A stretch of 36,321 bases of DNA from a virus. The DNA is taken from positions 1-36,321 of IMG/VR virus record IMGVR_UViG_3300036761_002156, one strand, 5' to 3'. The notes under the pieces were generated by a model, which did no database searches, was not told the DNA's origin, and worked only from the letters and a program-made list of their open reading frames with translations. Shown here piece after piece: positions 15,676-22,811 of this stretch. Each line of letters starts with the position of its first letter. The first letter of the stretch is position 1. The translations under genes were made by a program, and so were the position numbers.

Positions 15676-16944
15676 ATGCCCGGCTCGGTTGGAAAACTGA
15701 AAGCGGATCTCATTGCCAACACGGGGCAATTCCGCACCGAAATGCGCGACGCGGGAAAGGACGTCAAGCAGTTCGGCAGCGAATTCGCCAACGTGGGCAA
15801 AAACCTTGTCAGCGGACTGCCTGGCGGCGGACTCCTGGCGGGTCTCTTCAGCGGCCCGGGCGCGTTGGCAACTGCCGGCGCGGCAACCATGGTCAGCATG
15901 ATCGCCCTTGCGAAGTCATCTCTGGGGGAAGTTCGGAATATGCAAAAGGACGCCAAGCGGATGGGCGTGACCACCGGCGGGCTGGACATCATGCAGTTGG
16001 CGGCCAAGAAGTCAAACACCGACATGGGGTCCGTTGAAAGCGCCTTATTCCGTCTCCGCAAATCGCTCTACGATCTCAGTAGACCGGAAGACCTGGGGAA
16101 GGTCGAAGGCAAAACCGCTGGCGCAAAAAATGCCTTTCGCGAGCTGGGAATCACCGCGCGGCAATTGAAGGATATGACGCTCGACGAGACCTTTTTCAAG
16201 ATCGCCGATGCCATCGAAAAGATTCCTTCCGCCGCAGGCCGGGCAAATATCGAAATGGCGATTTTCGGCAAGGGGGGCGCAGCGATCGATGCGATGCTGA
16301 GGCAGATTGCCAAACGCAGGGAAATGACGGGGGCGAAACCTTACTCGCCAGAGGCGCGATTTGGATTGGGCGCGGCAGCCGAAGAAGGTCAAACAATTCG
16401 GGGCATATTGGGCCGCAGAATCAAGGAATGGTTCGGGAGTGCAATCGCGGACGTGCAGAGACTTGCGTTGGGCGACTACGAGTTCAAAAAACGCATGTCA
16501 ATAGCTCAGGCGGAGGAAAGACGCGGAGCAAAGGCGCTAAGCGACGCCGATGAAAAGCAGGCCCGCATGGATGCGTTGACGGAGCGGGCCGAGGGAATGC
16601 GGGAAAAGTTGCTCTCCCCGGGTGAGCAGCTCCGCAAGCAAATGGATTTCATCCGGGAGGCGCAAACCAAGAAAGCGTTTACCGCCACTGAGGCGGGGCG
16701 CGCGGCATCCCTGGCCGTGGAAGACTACCGCAAGGCCGTGGGCGTGACTGCGATGGCTCCCATCGCGGAGGAGGGAAGCCAGGCCGCTTACTCCGCGTGG
16801 GCGGAGGCAGTGGGGCCGAAGTCCACTGCCGCCGACATCTTCGACCAGCTCAAACTGCACTCGACCTACTGGGTGCAGTTGCTGGCAGCCATGCAAGGCC
16901 AGGCCGGTTTTCAGAAGCGTCCCCTAGCGCAGAGTCCCAACTGA
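15676..16944 (+). CDS. Tape measure-like tail protein (short)
   Basis: 422 residues. The N-terminus VGKLKADLIANTGQFRTEMRDAGKDVKQFGSEFANVGK followed by a Gly-rich hydrophobic stretch (GLPGGGLLAGLFSGPGALATAGAATM, residues 45-75) is typical of tape measure protein beginnings. Most of the rest is helical and charged (EKQARMDALTERAEGMREKL). Tape measures set tail length at about 1.5 Angstrom per residue, so 422 residues would give a tail of only about 60 nm, short for a siphovirus (this conversion is general knowledge). The next gene overlaps its stop by one base. Confidence 0.65.
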   Translation: MPGSVGKLKADLIANTGQFRTEMRDAGKDVKQFGSEFANVGKNLVSGLPGGGLLAGLFSGPGALATAGAATMVSMIALAKSSLGEVRNMQKDAKRMGVTTGGLDIMQLAAKKSNTDMGSVESALFRLRKSLYDLSRPEDLGKVEGKTAGAKNAFRELGITARQLKDMTLDETFFKIADAIEKIPSAAGRANIEMAIFGKGGAAIDAMLRQIAKRREMTGAKPYSPEARFGLGAAAEEGQTIRGILGRRIKEWFGSAIADVQRLALGDYEFKKRMSIAQAEERRGAKALSDADEKQARMDALTERAEGMREKLLSPGEQLRKQMDFIREAQTKKAFTATEAGRAASLAVEDYRKAVGVTAMAPIAEEGSQAAYSAWAEAVGPKSTAADIFDQLKLHSTYWVQLLAAMQGQAGFQKRPLAQSPN

Positions 16945-17837
16945 TGGCGAGCGATCTTGTCACACGGCCGGCCGGTTACTCCGCGGTGCTCGACGCGCGC
17001 GGCGACGATCGCTACACACACCGCGTCTGCGTGCGCCAGGCCGACGGCGCCACCATTCTCACGCAGATTGCCAACTCCGGCATCACCATGCCGATGGAGA
17101 AGGTCGCGGCGCTTTCCAACCCCAACTACAACATTTATTGCGCTACGGTTGACGCGGAATGGACCGAGGATCCGACGACGATCTACCTGGTCGGCCAGTA
17201 CCAGCGGGATCCGTGCGAGCTGGACATCCAGGGCGTGATGCACACCAGCCATGTTCGGGAAGCCGTGTGGAAGGACAGCGTCACCGGCTACCGGATCTGC
17301 AATACGGCCGGCGACCTCTTCCGCAACGCGCTGGAGAGGAACCGGGCCTACGGCCGGCTGGAGCTGACGAAGTGCTTTCCGACGTTTGACCTGTCGTGGG
17401 CGCTCTTCTGCCAGTGCGATCACGTGAACAGCCAGGAGGTAAAAAAGGCGCTCAGGATCAACGGCGTCAAGAACGTCGCGCTGGATGCGCCGGCGAAGAG
17501 CCTGTACCTGGCCGACATTCGCGGCGTGTGGAACGCCTCGCCGCGGCCCCACGTGCAAGTAACCTATTCCTTCGAGTTCGCACTGCACGACGGCTCGACC
17601 CACTTCGGCCACCAGCGCCGCCCGGCCGACATGGGCGGCCGCTACAAGGATTCCGCCGGCAAGTTCCACGCGGCGACGGAGTGCGCGGACGGCACGACCC
17701 TCGGCGGCCTGTGCTTCCTGAACGGCACGAACGGGCAGCTATTGGGCGGCGGGCTGACGGACGGCCCGGCCTTCCTCACGTTCAACGTCTGCGATGAATT
17801 CGACTTCAACCTCTTGAACATCTTCGCAGCCAAATGA
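16944..17837 (+). CDS. Tail-tip/baseplate-position protein, unknown
   Basis: 297 residues from ATG 16944, which overlaps the tape measure TGA (TGATGG). I chose this start because of the overlap and because upstream codons duplicate tape measure sequence. The protein has beta-type start VTRPAGYSAVLDARGDDRYTHRVCVRQADG and a middle rich in aromatic residues; it includes several Cys (e.g. ALFCQCDHV) and a Gly-rich end. No known domain is recognised. It opens a four-gene run with 1-4 bp overlaps, a likely operon for distal tail parts, lying where tail-tip proteins follow the tape measure. Confidence 0.6.
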   Translation: MASDLVTRPAGYSAVLDARGDDRYTHRVCVRQADGATILTQIANSGITMPMEKVAALSNPNYNIYCATVDAEWTEDPTTIYLVGQYQRDPCELDIQGVMHTSHVREAVWKDSVTGYRICNTAGDLFRNALERNRAYGRLELTKCFPTFDLSWALFCQCDHVNSQEVKKALRINGVKNVALDAPAKSLYLADIRGVWNASPRPHVQVTYSFEFALHDGSTHFGHQRRPADMGGRYKDSAGKFHAATECADGTTLGGLCFLNGTNGQLLGGGLTDGPAFLTFNVCDEFDFNLLNIFAAK

Positions 17838-18565
17838 GCAGCGGATACGGCGGACTGACCGATCGTTTCGCCGGTGACCTGGCCCGCACGCTGCGCGACG
17901 TGCGCCGCGTCAGTCCCGAGGCCTTCGCGCCCAACGACTGCATCCCGACCATTCCGGACAGCCCGCCGCTGCCGCGCCCGGCGCGCTGGTTTGAATTGCA
18001 GGAGGACTTGCTCCTGCTCTCCTTCGCGGACGCCTACCTGCTCGTGTGGGATGGGTCCGCGAACAGCGGCGACGGAGCCTACACCCCGGACGATTCCGAG
18101 ACCTTCAGGGTTTTCGACAGCACGGGACAAGTCTCGGCGCCTGCGGGCACCTGGGTCAAATGTCAGCCGCTCAACTCGAACAACGGCATCGTGTGGGAAC
18201 CCGTCTTCCTGCCGCCGCTGAAGTATCGTGGCGCGCTGGCAGGCCAGTTGAACTCCGGGAGTTCCGCCACCATGACGATCGCCGGCGGCACAATCACTGT
18301 TTACGACGATCTCCTGGCGGCCGGCGATCACATCGACACGGGCAAAAAGATTCACGCCGACTGGTTCCCGCGGGATGGCAAGTTCTACGTGACCGCCTCG
18401 GAAGGAACGATCGCGACGCCAGTCGAAGTCAGCGTGTTGACCGGCGTGCTGGTCAACGAGACAGCCGGGGAGTTGCAGCAGGTCACACGCACGATTCGCG
18501 TGGCCGGCGCGGAGGACGAAGACGAGGCGAGCAAAGTCTACGACGTGACCACCTGCCCGGCATAG
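17834..18565 (+). CDS. Tail-region hypothetical protein
   Basis: 243 residues from ATG 17834, overlapping the previous stop by 4 bp (ATGA). N-terminal half: GGLTDRFAGDLARTLRDVRRVSPEAFAPNDCIPTIPDSPPLP then ARWFELQEDLLLLSFADAYL. The second half is beta-rich (AGTWVKCQPLNSNNGIVWEP, ITVYDDLLAAGDHIDTGKKI, VLTGVLVNETAGELQQVTRTIRV). I do not recognise a family. Position and translational coupling suggest a minor tail or tip protein acting with its neighbours. Confidence 0.6.
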   Translation: MSSGYGGLTDRFAGDLARTLRDVRRVSPEAFAPNDCIPTIPDSPPLPRPARWFELQEDLLLLSFADAYLLVWDGSANSGDGAYTPDDSETFRVFDSTGQVSAPAGTWVKCQPLNSNNGIVWEPVFLPPLKYRGALAGQLNSGSSATMTIAGGTITVYDDLLAAGDHIDTGKKIHADWFPRDGKFYVTASEGTIATPVEVSVLTGVLVNETAGELQQVTRTIRVAGAEDEDEASKVYDVTTCPA

Positions 18566-18567
18566 TG

Positions 18568-19044
18568 ATGAGCGCGCTGCAGATCTATAACGGCGGTTTG
18601 TTGCGGGTGGAGAGCAAACTGGCGATCGACCCGGCCTGCTGCTGCGGCTGTATGTGGTGTCTGGGTAGTCAATCGGCCGCCCAGTTCCTCGTGAAGATAC
18701 GCCTTGTGGCCGATGCCGGCTACTGCGTGAATTGCGATTGGTTCAACGATGATTTCATCCTGGAACGGGTGAGCAGTTGCCTCTGGCGGTACGATAGCGA
18801 GTTGGCCTGCTACGACGATCCCTATATTCCCATGCCGGTGACCATCACCTTGGAGGTGGACCCGGATAAACAGATCACGGTGTATGTCGTTTGGCTCGCT
18901 GCCGTGGACATGCGCTTCCGCAAGGACTACACGCCGGACAAGCCGCCCTGCGCCAGTTTGAACAACGAGGCGCTCCCGTTGATCTCGCACAGCACCAACA
19001 TTTGCGATTTCGACGCGGCCACGTGCGAGGTGACCGCACTGTGA
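18568..19044 (+). CDS. Cys-rich hypothetical protein of the tail operon
   Basis: 158 residues from ATG 18568, two bases after the previous TAG; GTG at 18566 is another option. It has a Cys cluster PACCCGCMWCLG near residue 22-33, further pairs (YCVNCDW, SSCLW), and a beta-type end (VTITLEVDPDKQITVYVVW). The clustered Cys could bind Zn or Fe-S or form disulphides; nothing more can be said. It overlaps the next gene by 4 bp (GTGA). Confidence 0.55.
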   Translation: MSALQIYNGGLLRVESKLAIDPACCCGCMWCLGSQSAAQFLVKIRLVADAGYCVNCDWFNDDFILERVSSCLWRYDSELACYDDPYIPMPVTITLEVDPDKQITVYVVWLAAVDMRFRKDYTPDKPPCASLNNEALPLISHSTNICDFDAATCEVTAL

Positions 19045-19394
19045 CCGACTGCCTCTTCATCCTGGAGCATAAGAGCGACCTGTGGGAGTGCTCCCTCTGC
19101 CACTGGCGGTGCCCAGTTCCGATGGACAAACCGCCGCGGCGGAACTGCCTTGTCAGCCCCACAGCCGTTCGCTACGGGCATCGTCTGCTGCGCCTGTACC
19201 TGCTCTCCCGTTACCGCGCCAGCCAGGCGACGCGGCCGCTGCCCGCGGCCCGGGCTTTCTACCGCCGCTGCCTGGCGTGCGATCGACTGGTGGGCGAGAA
19301 CTGCCGGGACTGCGGCTGCTCCCGCCGCGGCGACGACCCGCTGCACGTCCGTTTGGCGGACGCCGCCGGTGCCTGCCCACGGGGGAAGTGGTGA
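19041..19394 (+). CDS. Zinc-ribbon-type hypothetical protein, GTG start
   Basis: 117 residues from GTG 19041, which overlaps the previous TGA. I chose it because a longer reading would overlap the previous gene by more than 150 bp. The N-terminus has ECSLCHWRCPVP; the C-terminus has CLACDRLVGENCRDCGCSRRGDDPLHVRLADAAGACPRGKW in two ribbon-like Cys pairs plus the CP-x-GKW ending (described in parts). This ending, a C-x2-C...C-x2-CGC...CP-x-G-x-W block, recurs in small phage tail-operon proteins. Likely metal-binding; last gene of the tail run. Confidence 0.6.
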   Translation: MTDCLFILEHKSDLWECSLCHWRCPVPMDKPPRRNCLVSPTAVRYGHRLLRLYLLSRYRASQATRPLPAARAFYRRCLACDRLVGENCRDCGCSRRGDDPLHVRLADAAGACPRGKW

Positions 19395-19401
19395 ACGGTA
19401 C

Positions 19402-19472
19402 ACCACGGAGCCACGGAGAGTACGGAGTCAAAAAAGTGATTGTCTCCTCCGTGTTCTCCGTGTCTCCGTGGT
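19402..19472. repeat. Inverted repeat, family G (copy 1; CCACGGAG units)
   Basis: The left arm ACCACGGAGCCACGGAGAG (19402-19420) and the right arm ending TCTCCGTGTCTCCGTGGT form a long hairpin with a loop including AGTCAAAAAAGTGATTG. Copies lie at 21596, 22812 and 24744. The hairpin lies between converging genes, so it may also act in termination. Confidence 0.75.
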
Positions 19473-19485
19473 TTTCAGAGACTTC

Positions 19486-19602
19486 TCAGTCGATCGCGCC
19501 GACGCAGCGGAGGAACAGGAAGAGCGCGGCGATGCCGGCCAGGGCCAGCACGTCCCGCCAATCCAGCGGCCGCTCTTGACCCTGCGTAGCGACTGCTCCC
19601 AA
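19486..19602 (-). CDS. Small membrane protein, 38 residues, TTG start
   Basis: On the minus strand a frame overlaps the end of the upstream minus-strand gene (TTG at 19602, just after its TGA). It reads MGAVATQGQERPLDWRDVLA followed by the hydrophobic LALAGIAALFLFLRCVGAID, a clean one-pass membrane segment. No strong Shine-Dalgarno sequence is seen, so translational coupling would be needed. Together with the neighbouring gene it could be an envelope/lysis pair (holin- or spanin-like size), but that is speculation. Confidence 0.4.
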   Translation of the reverse strand: MGAVATQGQERPLDWRDVLALAGIAALFLFLRCVGAID

Positions 19603-19603
19603 T

Positions 19604-20095
19604 TCAAGGGCCAGACTTCGCCTTCCCCGGACGCTCGACTTGTTCTCTTAGATTCCTGGCGATGTCGCGCAACTGTTCGGCCTCTCGCGGACCAAGCGAG
19701 TCCCTCCCGTCGCGGATCTCGGCCAGAAGATTTACGAATTGCCGATATTCGGGCGCGGATTTCTTGCCCAGCAGCTTGAGGCAATACAGATCGTCCAATG
19801 CTTGCGCGACGCGCGGGCCGGTCCGGCACGTGGCGGCCTCCTCGCAGCGCTCCGCGATTTCCAAATAACGGCGCCGCTCCGCTGCGTCTGCCGATGCCGT
19901 CTCCGCGCTCCCGACCGGCTCCGTCTTTGCCGCGGCCGGCTGGCTGATCCCGGCCTCGTTTTTATCTGCCGCGGCTCGTTCTATGCGGCGCGCCACGATG
20001 ACAAGCACGGCAATACTTGCCACCGCGGCAACAACGACGACTGAGACGTGGCAGCCAACTCGACGAAACCACGACGTGATTAGCGCGCGGTACAT
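19604..20095 (-). CDS. Membrane-anchored hypothetical protein
   Basis: 163 residues. A basic N-terminus (MYRALITSWFRRVG) is followed by a membrane segment CHVSVVVVAAVASIAVLVIV (residues 15-34), then an Ala/Glu-rich linker and a helical C-terminal part (ALDDLYCLKLLGKKSAPEY, AEQLRDIARNLREQVERP). AAGGGGG 5 bp before the ATG is a strong ribosome-binding site. N-in membrane anchor with a charged helical exterior resembles i-spanin layout, but the family is not recognised. It is transcribed opposite to the tail operon; the converging ends are separated by the family G hairpin. Confidence 0.65.
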   Translation of the reverse strand: MYRALITSWFRRVGCHVSVVVVAAVASIAVLVIVARRIERAAADKNEAGISQPAAAKTEPVGSAETASADAAERRRYLEIAERCEEAATCRTGPRVAQALDDLYCLKLLGKKSAPEYRQFVNLLAEIRDGRDSLGPREAEQLRDIARNLREQVERPGKAKSGP

Positions 20096-20239
20096 CGGGA
20101 ACCCCCTTTTTCTCGGGCCGGGCCTGGCGCCGACGGCGAAAGGGGGCTACGCCGCTCGGCGCCGGGTCCGCACGGCCGGCCGGAGGCCTCCAGCCGGCCA
20201 CCCGAACGCCAGCCAGTCTCCTGCGCCGGCAAGGCCGTG

Positions 20240-20330
20240 TCAAGGAAGTGGTCAGTGGTCAGTGGATAGTGGACCACCGTACACATTTTTGCCGTCCCCC
20301 GTCCGCCTTCCCCCGTCCCCCGTCTTATTG
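20240..20330. repeat. Spacer repeats, families A and C
   Basis: GTGGTCAGTGGTCAGTGG at 20249-20266 followed by GTCCCCCGTC-type units at about 20293-20325. They lie in the 399-bp divergent gap 20096-20494, which otherwise holds the promoter and dyad listed next. Confidence 0.7.
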
Positions 20331-20388
20331 AGATTCATTCTCAGTCCCAAAGCCTTACCAATCGCAGACTTAGGGACACCGATATTCC

Positions 20389-20416
20389 TTGACTCTATAT
20401 TCCGAATCACTATAAT
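20389..20416 (+). promoter_or_regulatory. Sigma70-type promoter
   Basis: -35 TTGACT (20389-20394), 16-bp spacer, -10 TATAAT (20411-20416), a near-consensus match in an otherwise GC-rich region. It points at the gene starting 20495 and would start transcription near 20423, at the edge of the dyad. Confidence 0.75.
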
Positions 20417-20422
20417 GATGGT

Positions 20423-20445
20423 AGATCAAGCGAGCGACTTGATCT
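20423..20445. promoter_or_regulatory. Dyad at the transcription start (operator or 5' hairpin)
   Basis: AGATCAAG (20423-20430) and CTTGATCT (20438-20445) are perfect 8-bp inverted arms separated by 7 bp, directly downstream of the -10 box. The XRE-type protein at 21381 is a possible binder (inference). Confidence 0.6.
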
Positions 20446-20494
20446 GGCCGGCGGGCCGAAACGCAGCGCGGGTTGACCCCCGCAGGAGGAGAAA

Positions 20495-21001
20495 ATGGAA
20501 ACGCTGCAACCTACTTCGCAGGCTGAGTATGCTGCCCAGGGCAAGAGCAACAACTACGTTGCTGCACAGGCAGCAGGCCGCCTCACGGCTGGCCAGGCGG
20601 CAAAGGTGCTCACGAGACGCCTCGCGCGGAAAATCTTGGCGAAGGAAATCGAGTCGCTGGCCAGCGAGTTTCACCACGCTGGGCGATTCGGCGGCAACCA
20701 GGCCAAGCGAATCTTCTTTTTCACGCCCGAACAAGTCGCGCGAATCACGCTGGCCGACATCGAGCGTGCGGCCGCGCCTGTGTGGGGCTGGGTGCTCGGC
20801 TTCCGCGCCGACTACAGCGGCCGGTATGGCAAGAAGCGGTTCGTGCCGATCGTTGCGGAGAGCGGCCTGATCTCTGCCGACCGAGCCCATCGGCTGGAAG
20901 AGAAGTTCCACCCACTCAACGAGTCCGAGGCCGAGGAAGCGAAGGCCGCGATCGGCAAAGTCCTGCCGGCCTACAGCAACGATTGGAGGGAGGCCCGATG
21001 A
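20495..21001 (+). CDS. Hypothetical protein under the strong promoter
   Basis: 168 residues from ATG 20495 with AGGAGGAG 5 bp upstream, the best ribosome-binding site in the area. The N-terminus is Gln/Ala-rich, then a basic helical segment (AAKVLTRRLARKILAKEIESLASEF) and a middle motif RIFFFTPEQVARITLADIERAAAPVWGWVLGFRADYSG (in parts). The C-terminus is helical and acidic. No family recognised. It overlaps the next gene by 4 bp (ATGA), so the two form an operon that ends at the terminator 21300-21362. Strong expression signals suggest an early or lysogeny-expressed gene. Confidence 0.65.
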   Translation: METLQPTSQAEYAAQGKSNNYVAAQAAGRLTAGQAAKVLTRRLARKILAKEIESLASEFHHAGRFGGNQAKRIFFFTPEQVARITLADIERAAAPVWGWVLGFRADYSGRYGKKRFVPIVAESGLISADRAHRLEEKFHPLNESEAEEAKAAIGKVLPAYSNDWREAR

Positions 21002-21288
21002 CTCTCGGCCTAGACCATGTATTGCCGCGCTGGCTGATCGACGACACGGCAGACATAAGCAATGCGCGCGTGTTCGCGGTCCACACCCAAGAGCCGCGCC
21101 TGATTGGCGAACTGTTGCCGGAGGATGAAGGCGGCCTTGACGCAATTCAATTGAGCGGTTTGCCATACGGAGAAATTTTGACCAGGATCGTCTGGTTTGA
21201 TGATCCGGTATTTGAGGCAGATGACCTTTGCCGTTCGCTGGCAGAGGCGATCGAACGCCATGCGGCGGTGCGCGATTGGGTGCGATAA
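20998..21288 (+). CDS. Hypothetical acidic protein
   Basis: 96 residues from ATG 20998, overlapping the previous stop by 4 bp; the coding frame extends further upstream but that part would overlap the previous gene. Sequence MTLGLDHVLPRWLIDDTADI, later PRLIGELLPEDEGGLDAIQL and a C-terminal helix LCRSLAEAIERHAAVRDWV. No family recognised. Followed directly by an intrinsic terminator. Confidence 0.6.
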   Translation: MTLGLDHVLPRWLIDDTADISNARVFAVHTQEPRLIGELLPEDEGGLDAIQLSGLPYGEILTRIVWFDDPVFEADDLCRSLAEAIERHAAVRDWVR

Positions 21289-21299
21289 GTGCGACTCCT

Positions 21300-21362
21300 C
21301 GCCCGCGCGGCGGCCGGCCAGTCACCGGCCAGCGGATACACTGCCGCGCGGGCGGCTTTTTT
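21300..21362 (+). terminator. Strong intrinsic terminator
   Basis: CGCCCGCGCGGC (21300-21311) pairs perfectly with GCCGCGCGGGCG (21343-21354), with a second small stem inside (CGGCCGG region), followed by GC and six T. It ends the operon starting at 20495 and separates it from the XRE gene. Confidence 0.85.
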
Positions 21363-21380
21363 GAGCTTCAGGAGCAATCT

Positions 21381-21590
21381 ATGCAGATCGGCCAGCGAAT
21401 CCGCGCGACCCGTCTCAAGCGAGGCCTCACCCAGCAACAGGCGGCCGCTGCCGCCAAGATACGCCAGGGCGACTGGTCGAAGTTAGAAGGGCAGGCCGGC
21501 CGGCGCGTGGGCGTCGAAAAACTCGCCCGCGTGGCCGCCGCCCTCGGCGTGACCCTCGACTATCTCGTCGGCCCGGCCCCTCGCCGCTGA
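21381..21590 (+). CDS. XRE-family helix-turn-helix regulator
   Basis: 69 residues from ATG 21381, with AGGAG 6 bp before it. The whole protein is one HTH_3-type DNA-binding domain: MQIGQRIRATRLKRGLTQQQ, the turn around AAAAKIRQGDWSKLEGQ (recognition helix), and VEKLARVAAALGVTLDYLVG, the standard Cro/C1-type ending. It has no extra C-terminal domain, so it is a Cro-like or controller-type repressor. It starts after the terminator and may use its own promoter in the terminator-to-ATG interval, or read-through. Candidate targets are the dyads at 20423 and 25174 (inference). Confidence 0.88.
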   Translation: MQIGQRIRATRLKRGLTQQQAAAAAKIRQGDWSKLEGQAGRRVGVEKLARVAAALGVTLDYLVGPAPRR

Positions 21591-21595
21591 GTCAC

Positions 21596-21668
21596 ACCAC
21601 GGAGGCACGGAGAGCACGGAGCAGAGGTTCTGGATTGGCCTCTCCGTGGCCTCCGTGTCTCCGTGGTT
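21596..21668. repeat. Inverted repeat, family G (copy 2)
   Basis: CACCACGGAGGCACGGAGAG and CTCTCCGTGGCCTCCGTGTC...CCGTGG form the arms. The remaining gap 21669-21809 before the tRNA-like element holds no supported gene. Confidence 0.75.
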
Positions 21669-21809
21669 TCTTCTCTTGCCCGCCCATTTGCCAGAGCGTT
21701 GCGCCTGACGCCTTCCGGCGAGTGGCTGCTCTGGGTCGTGCCGGCGATCGGCGGCCGCTGGCGGCCCTCTGGTGCTCTCTAACGGCCACTCCCGCCGCGA
21801 ATCCGGCCG

Positions 21810-21867
21810 ACGGTCTAGAAGACTGTCGATCCGGTGGTTGCGGGTTCGATTCCCGTCGCCCTCGCTA
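21810..21867 (+). tRNA. tRNA-like 3' fragment (possible attachment-site remnant)
   Basis: ACGGT-CTAGAAG-ACTGT (21810-21826) forms an anticodon-type stem-loop with T33 and apparent anticodon AGA. A 13-nt variable region follows, then a T arm GCGGG-TTCGATT-CCCGT (21840-21856) and an acceptor-like tail CGCCCTCG-CTA. The matching 5' acceptor strand GAGGGCG and a proper D arm are not found upstream, so this is not a complete tRNA gene. Integrating phages often duplicate tRNA 3' ends at attachment sites, but the recombinase is about 3.8 kb away. Confidence 0.35.
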
Positions 21868-21919
21868 TTTGACCGATCTTACCCAGTTTGACGTTACGAA
21901 AACGGAAGGGCAGGGTACT

Positions 21920-22150
21920 ATGCCAGAAACCGGCAGCGAAAGACCGACCATCGTCGAGCGTTATTTGGCGAAGATCGAAAAAGACTCGGAAGTCTTTGAC
22001 CGGCGTCTGCGCACGGAAGACCCCGCGGCTACCAGCATATGGGTCGCCTCGCAATTCGCGGCGGACCTGACCCAGGCCCTGGATCGTTTGACGGCGGCCG
22101 TCGAGTCGCTTAAGGCGTCCCCGCCGTTTGCAGCGCCGGCCCGAGAATGA
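21920..22150 (+). CDS. Small helical hypothetical protein
   Basis: 76 residues from ATG 21920, with GGAAGGG upstream. Sequence starts MPETGSERPTIVERYLAKIE and consists mainly of helix (SQFAADLTQALDRLTAAVESL), suggesting a small coiled-coil protein. I chose this start because upstream codons run through the tRNA-like element. Its 3' end overlaps the convergent minus-strand gene by 41 bp. Confidence 0.55.
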   Translation: MPETGSERPTIVERYLAKIEKDSEVFDRRLRTEDPAATSIWVASQFAADLTQALDRLTAAVESLKASPPFAAPARE

Positions 22151-22622
22151 CGAGATCCGGTTCAGGATCCAACAGGTGATACACCCAACGGCAGCCGCCG
22201 GAGTCATGGATCAGGACCGGGCCGCCAAGAAAGTGCGCAGTAAGCCGCAACAATGGAGCGTTGCCCGTGACTTCCACGACCGCATTGAAACCGTCCGGGA
22301 ACGGCAGGGTAGAACCGGGCAACCGAACCTTCGCGAGGTACAGGCCCGGCGCGATCGTGGAGAGTTTCGCGCACGTACACCCAAGGGGCGCTTTTGCCGT
22401 GTCGGTCGTGTCGACGCCGGCCGGGGGCCAGAATTGCTGCGGCATAACCAGCAAGGTTTTTTCCAACCACTCCAATCGAGCCCGAATCTTCTCCAGCGAG
22501 GAATCGAGTGCCGGCGTGACGCGGCCAATCGTTTCCTCCACCTCATCTGCGAGGGCCACGAGCAAAAAGTGCGCGGCGGAACACCTGGCCAGGGCACGCT
22601 CGTAAAGGGAAAGATGGTGCAT
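22110..22622 (-). CDS. Hypothetical protein, minus strand
   Basis: 170 residues with GGAGG 5 bp before the ATG, an excellent ribosome-binding site. N-terminal helical half (SAAHFLLVALADEVEETIGRV, SLEKIRARLEWLEKTLLVMP) leads to a beta-rich second half with LGCTCAKLSTIAPGLYLAKVRL, FNAVVEVTGNAPLLRLTAHF and GGPVLIHDSGGCRWVYHLL. No family recognised. It is the only gene on this strand between 20.1 and 33.6 kb, pointing away from the CsrA-like gene, with a structured divergent gap between them. Confidence 0.6.
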   Translation of the reverse strand: MHHLSLYERALARCSAAHFLLVALADEVEETIGRVTPALDSSLEKIRARLEWLEKTLLVMPQQFWPPAGVDTTDTAKAPLGCTCAKLSTIAPGLYLAKVRLPGSTLPFPDGFNAVVEVTGNAPLLRLTAHFLGGPVLIHDSGGCRWVYHLLDPEPDLVILGPALQTAGTP

Positions 22623-22631
22623 GTATACCTC

Positions 22632-22672
22632 CGTTCACTGACCACTGAGAACTGCCAACTGACCACTATACC
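22632..22672. repeat. Spacer repeat, family A
   Basis: ACTGACCACTGAGAACTGCCAACTGACCACT units upstream of the minus-strand gene. Confidence 0.7.
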
Positions 22673-22682
22673 AGCGTAAAGC

Positions 22683-22796
22683 GAAACCCGCGAGATCAGG
22701 CCGGCGGCGACGACGGCCAACTCTTACGCAGGGGCCATCCGCGGCAACGCGACTCACGCCCTTGGGCAAGTTTTTGTTACAGGTCTCGCGGGTTTC
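22683..22796. repeat. 13-bp inverted repeat enclosing 88 bp
   Basis: GAAACCCGCGAGA (22683-22695) and TCTCGCGGGTTTC (22784-22796) are exact complements; the right arm is followed by TTTTTCTT, so for plus-strand transcripts it could act as a terminator. The enclosed DNA has no supported gene. Confidence 0.6.
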
Positions 22797-22811
22797 TTTT
22801 TCTTGGCCTCG

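Noticed and set aside
20280-20425. Minus-strand frame reading ESRNIGVPKSAIGKALGL under the promoter
   Set aside because: It looks faintly like a DNA-binding tail but has no start or ribosome-binding site and ends in family C and A repeats. The promoter reading is stronger.
21810-21867. Complete tRNA gene
   Set aside because: No 5' acceptor strand GAGGGCG and no D arm are present, so only a 3' tRNA-like fragment can be claimed.
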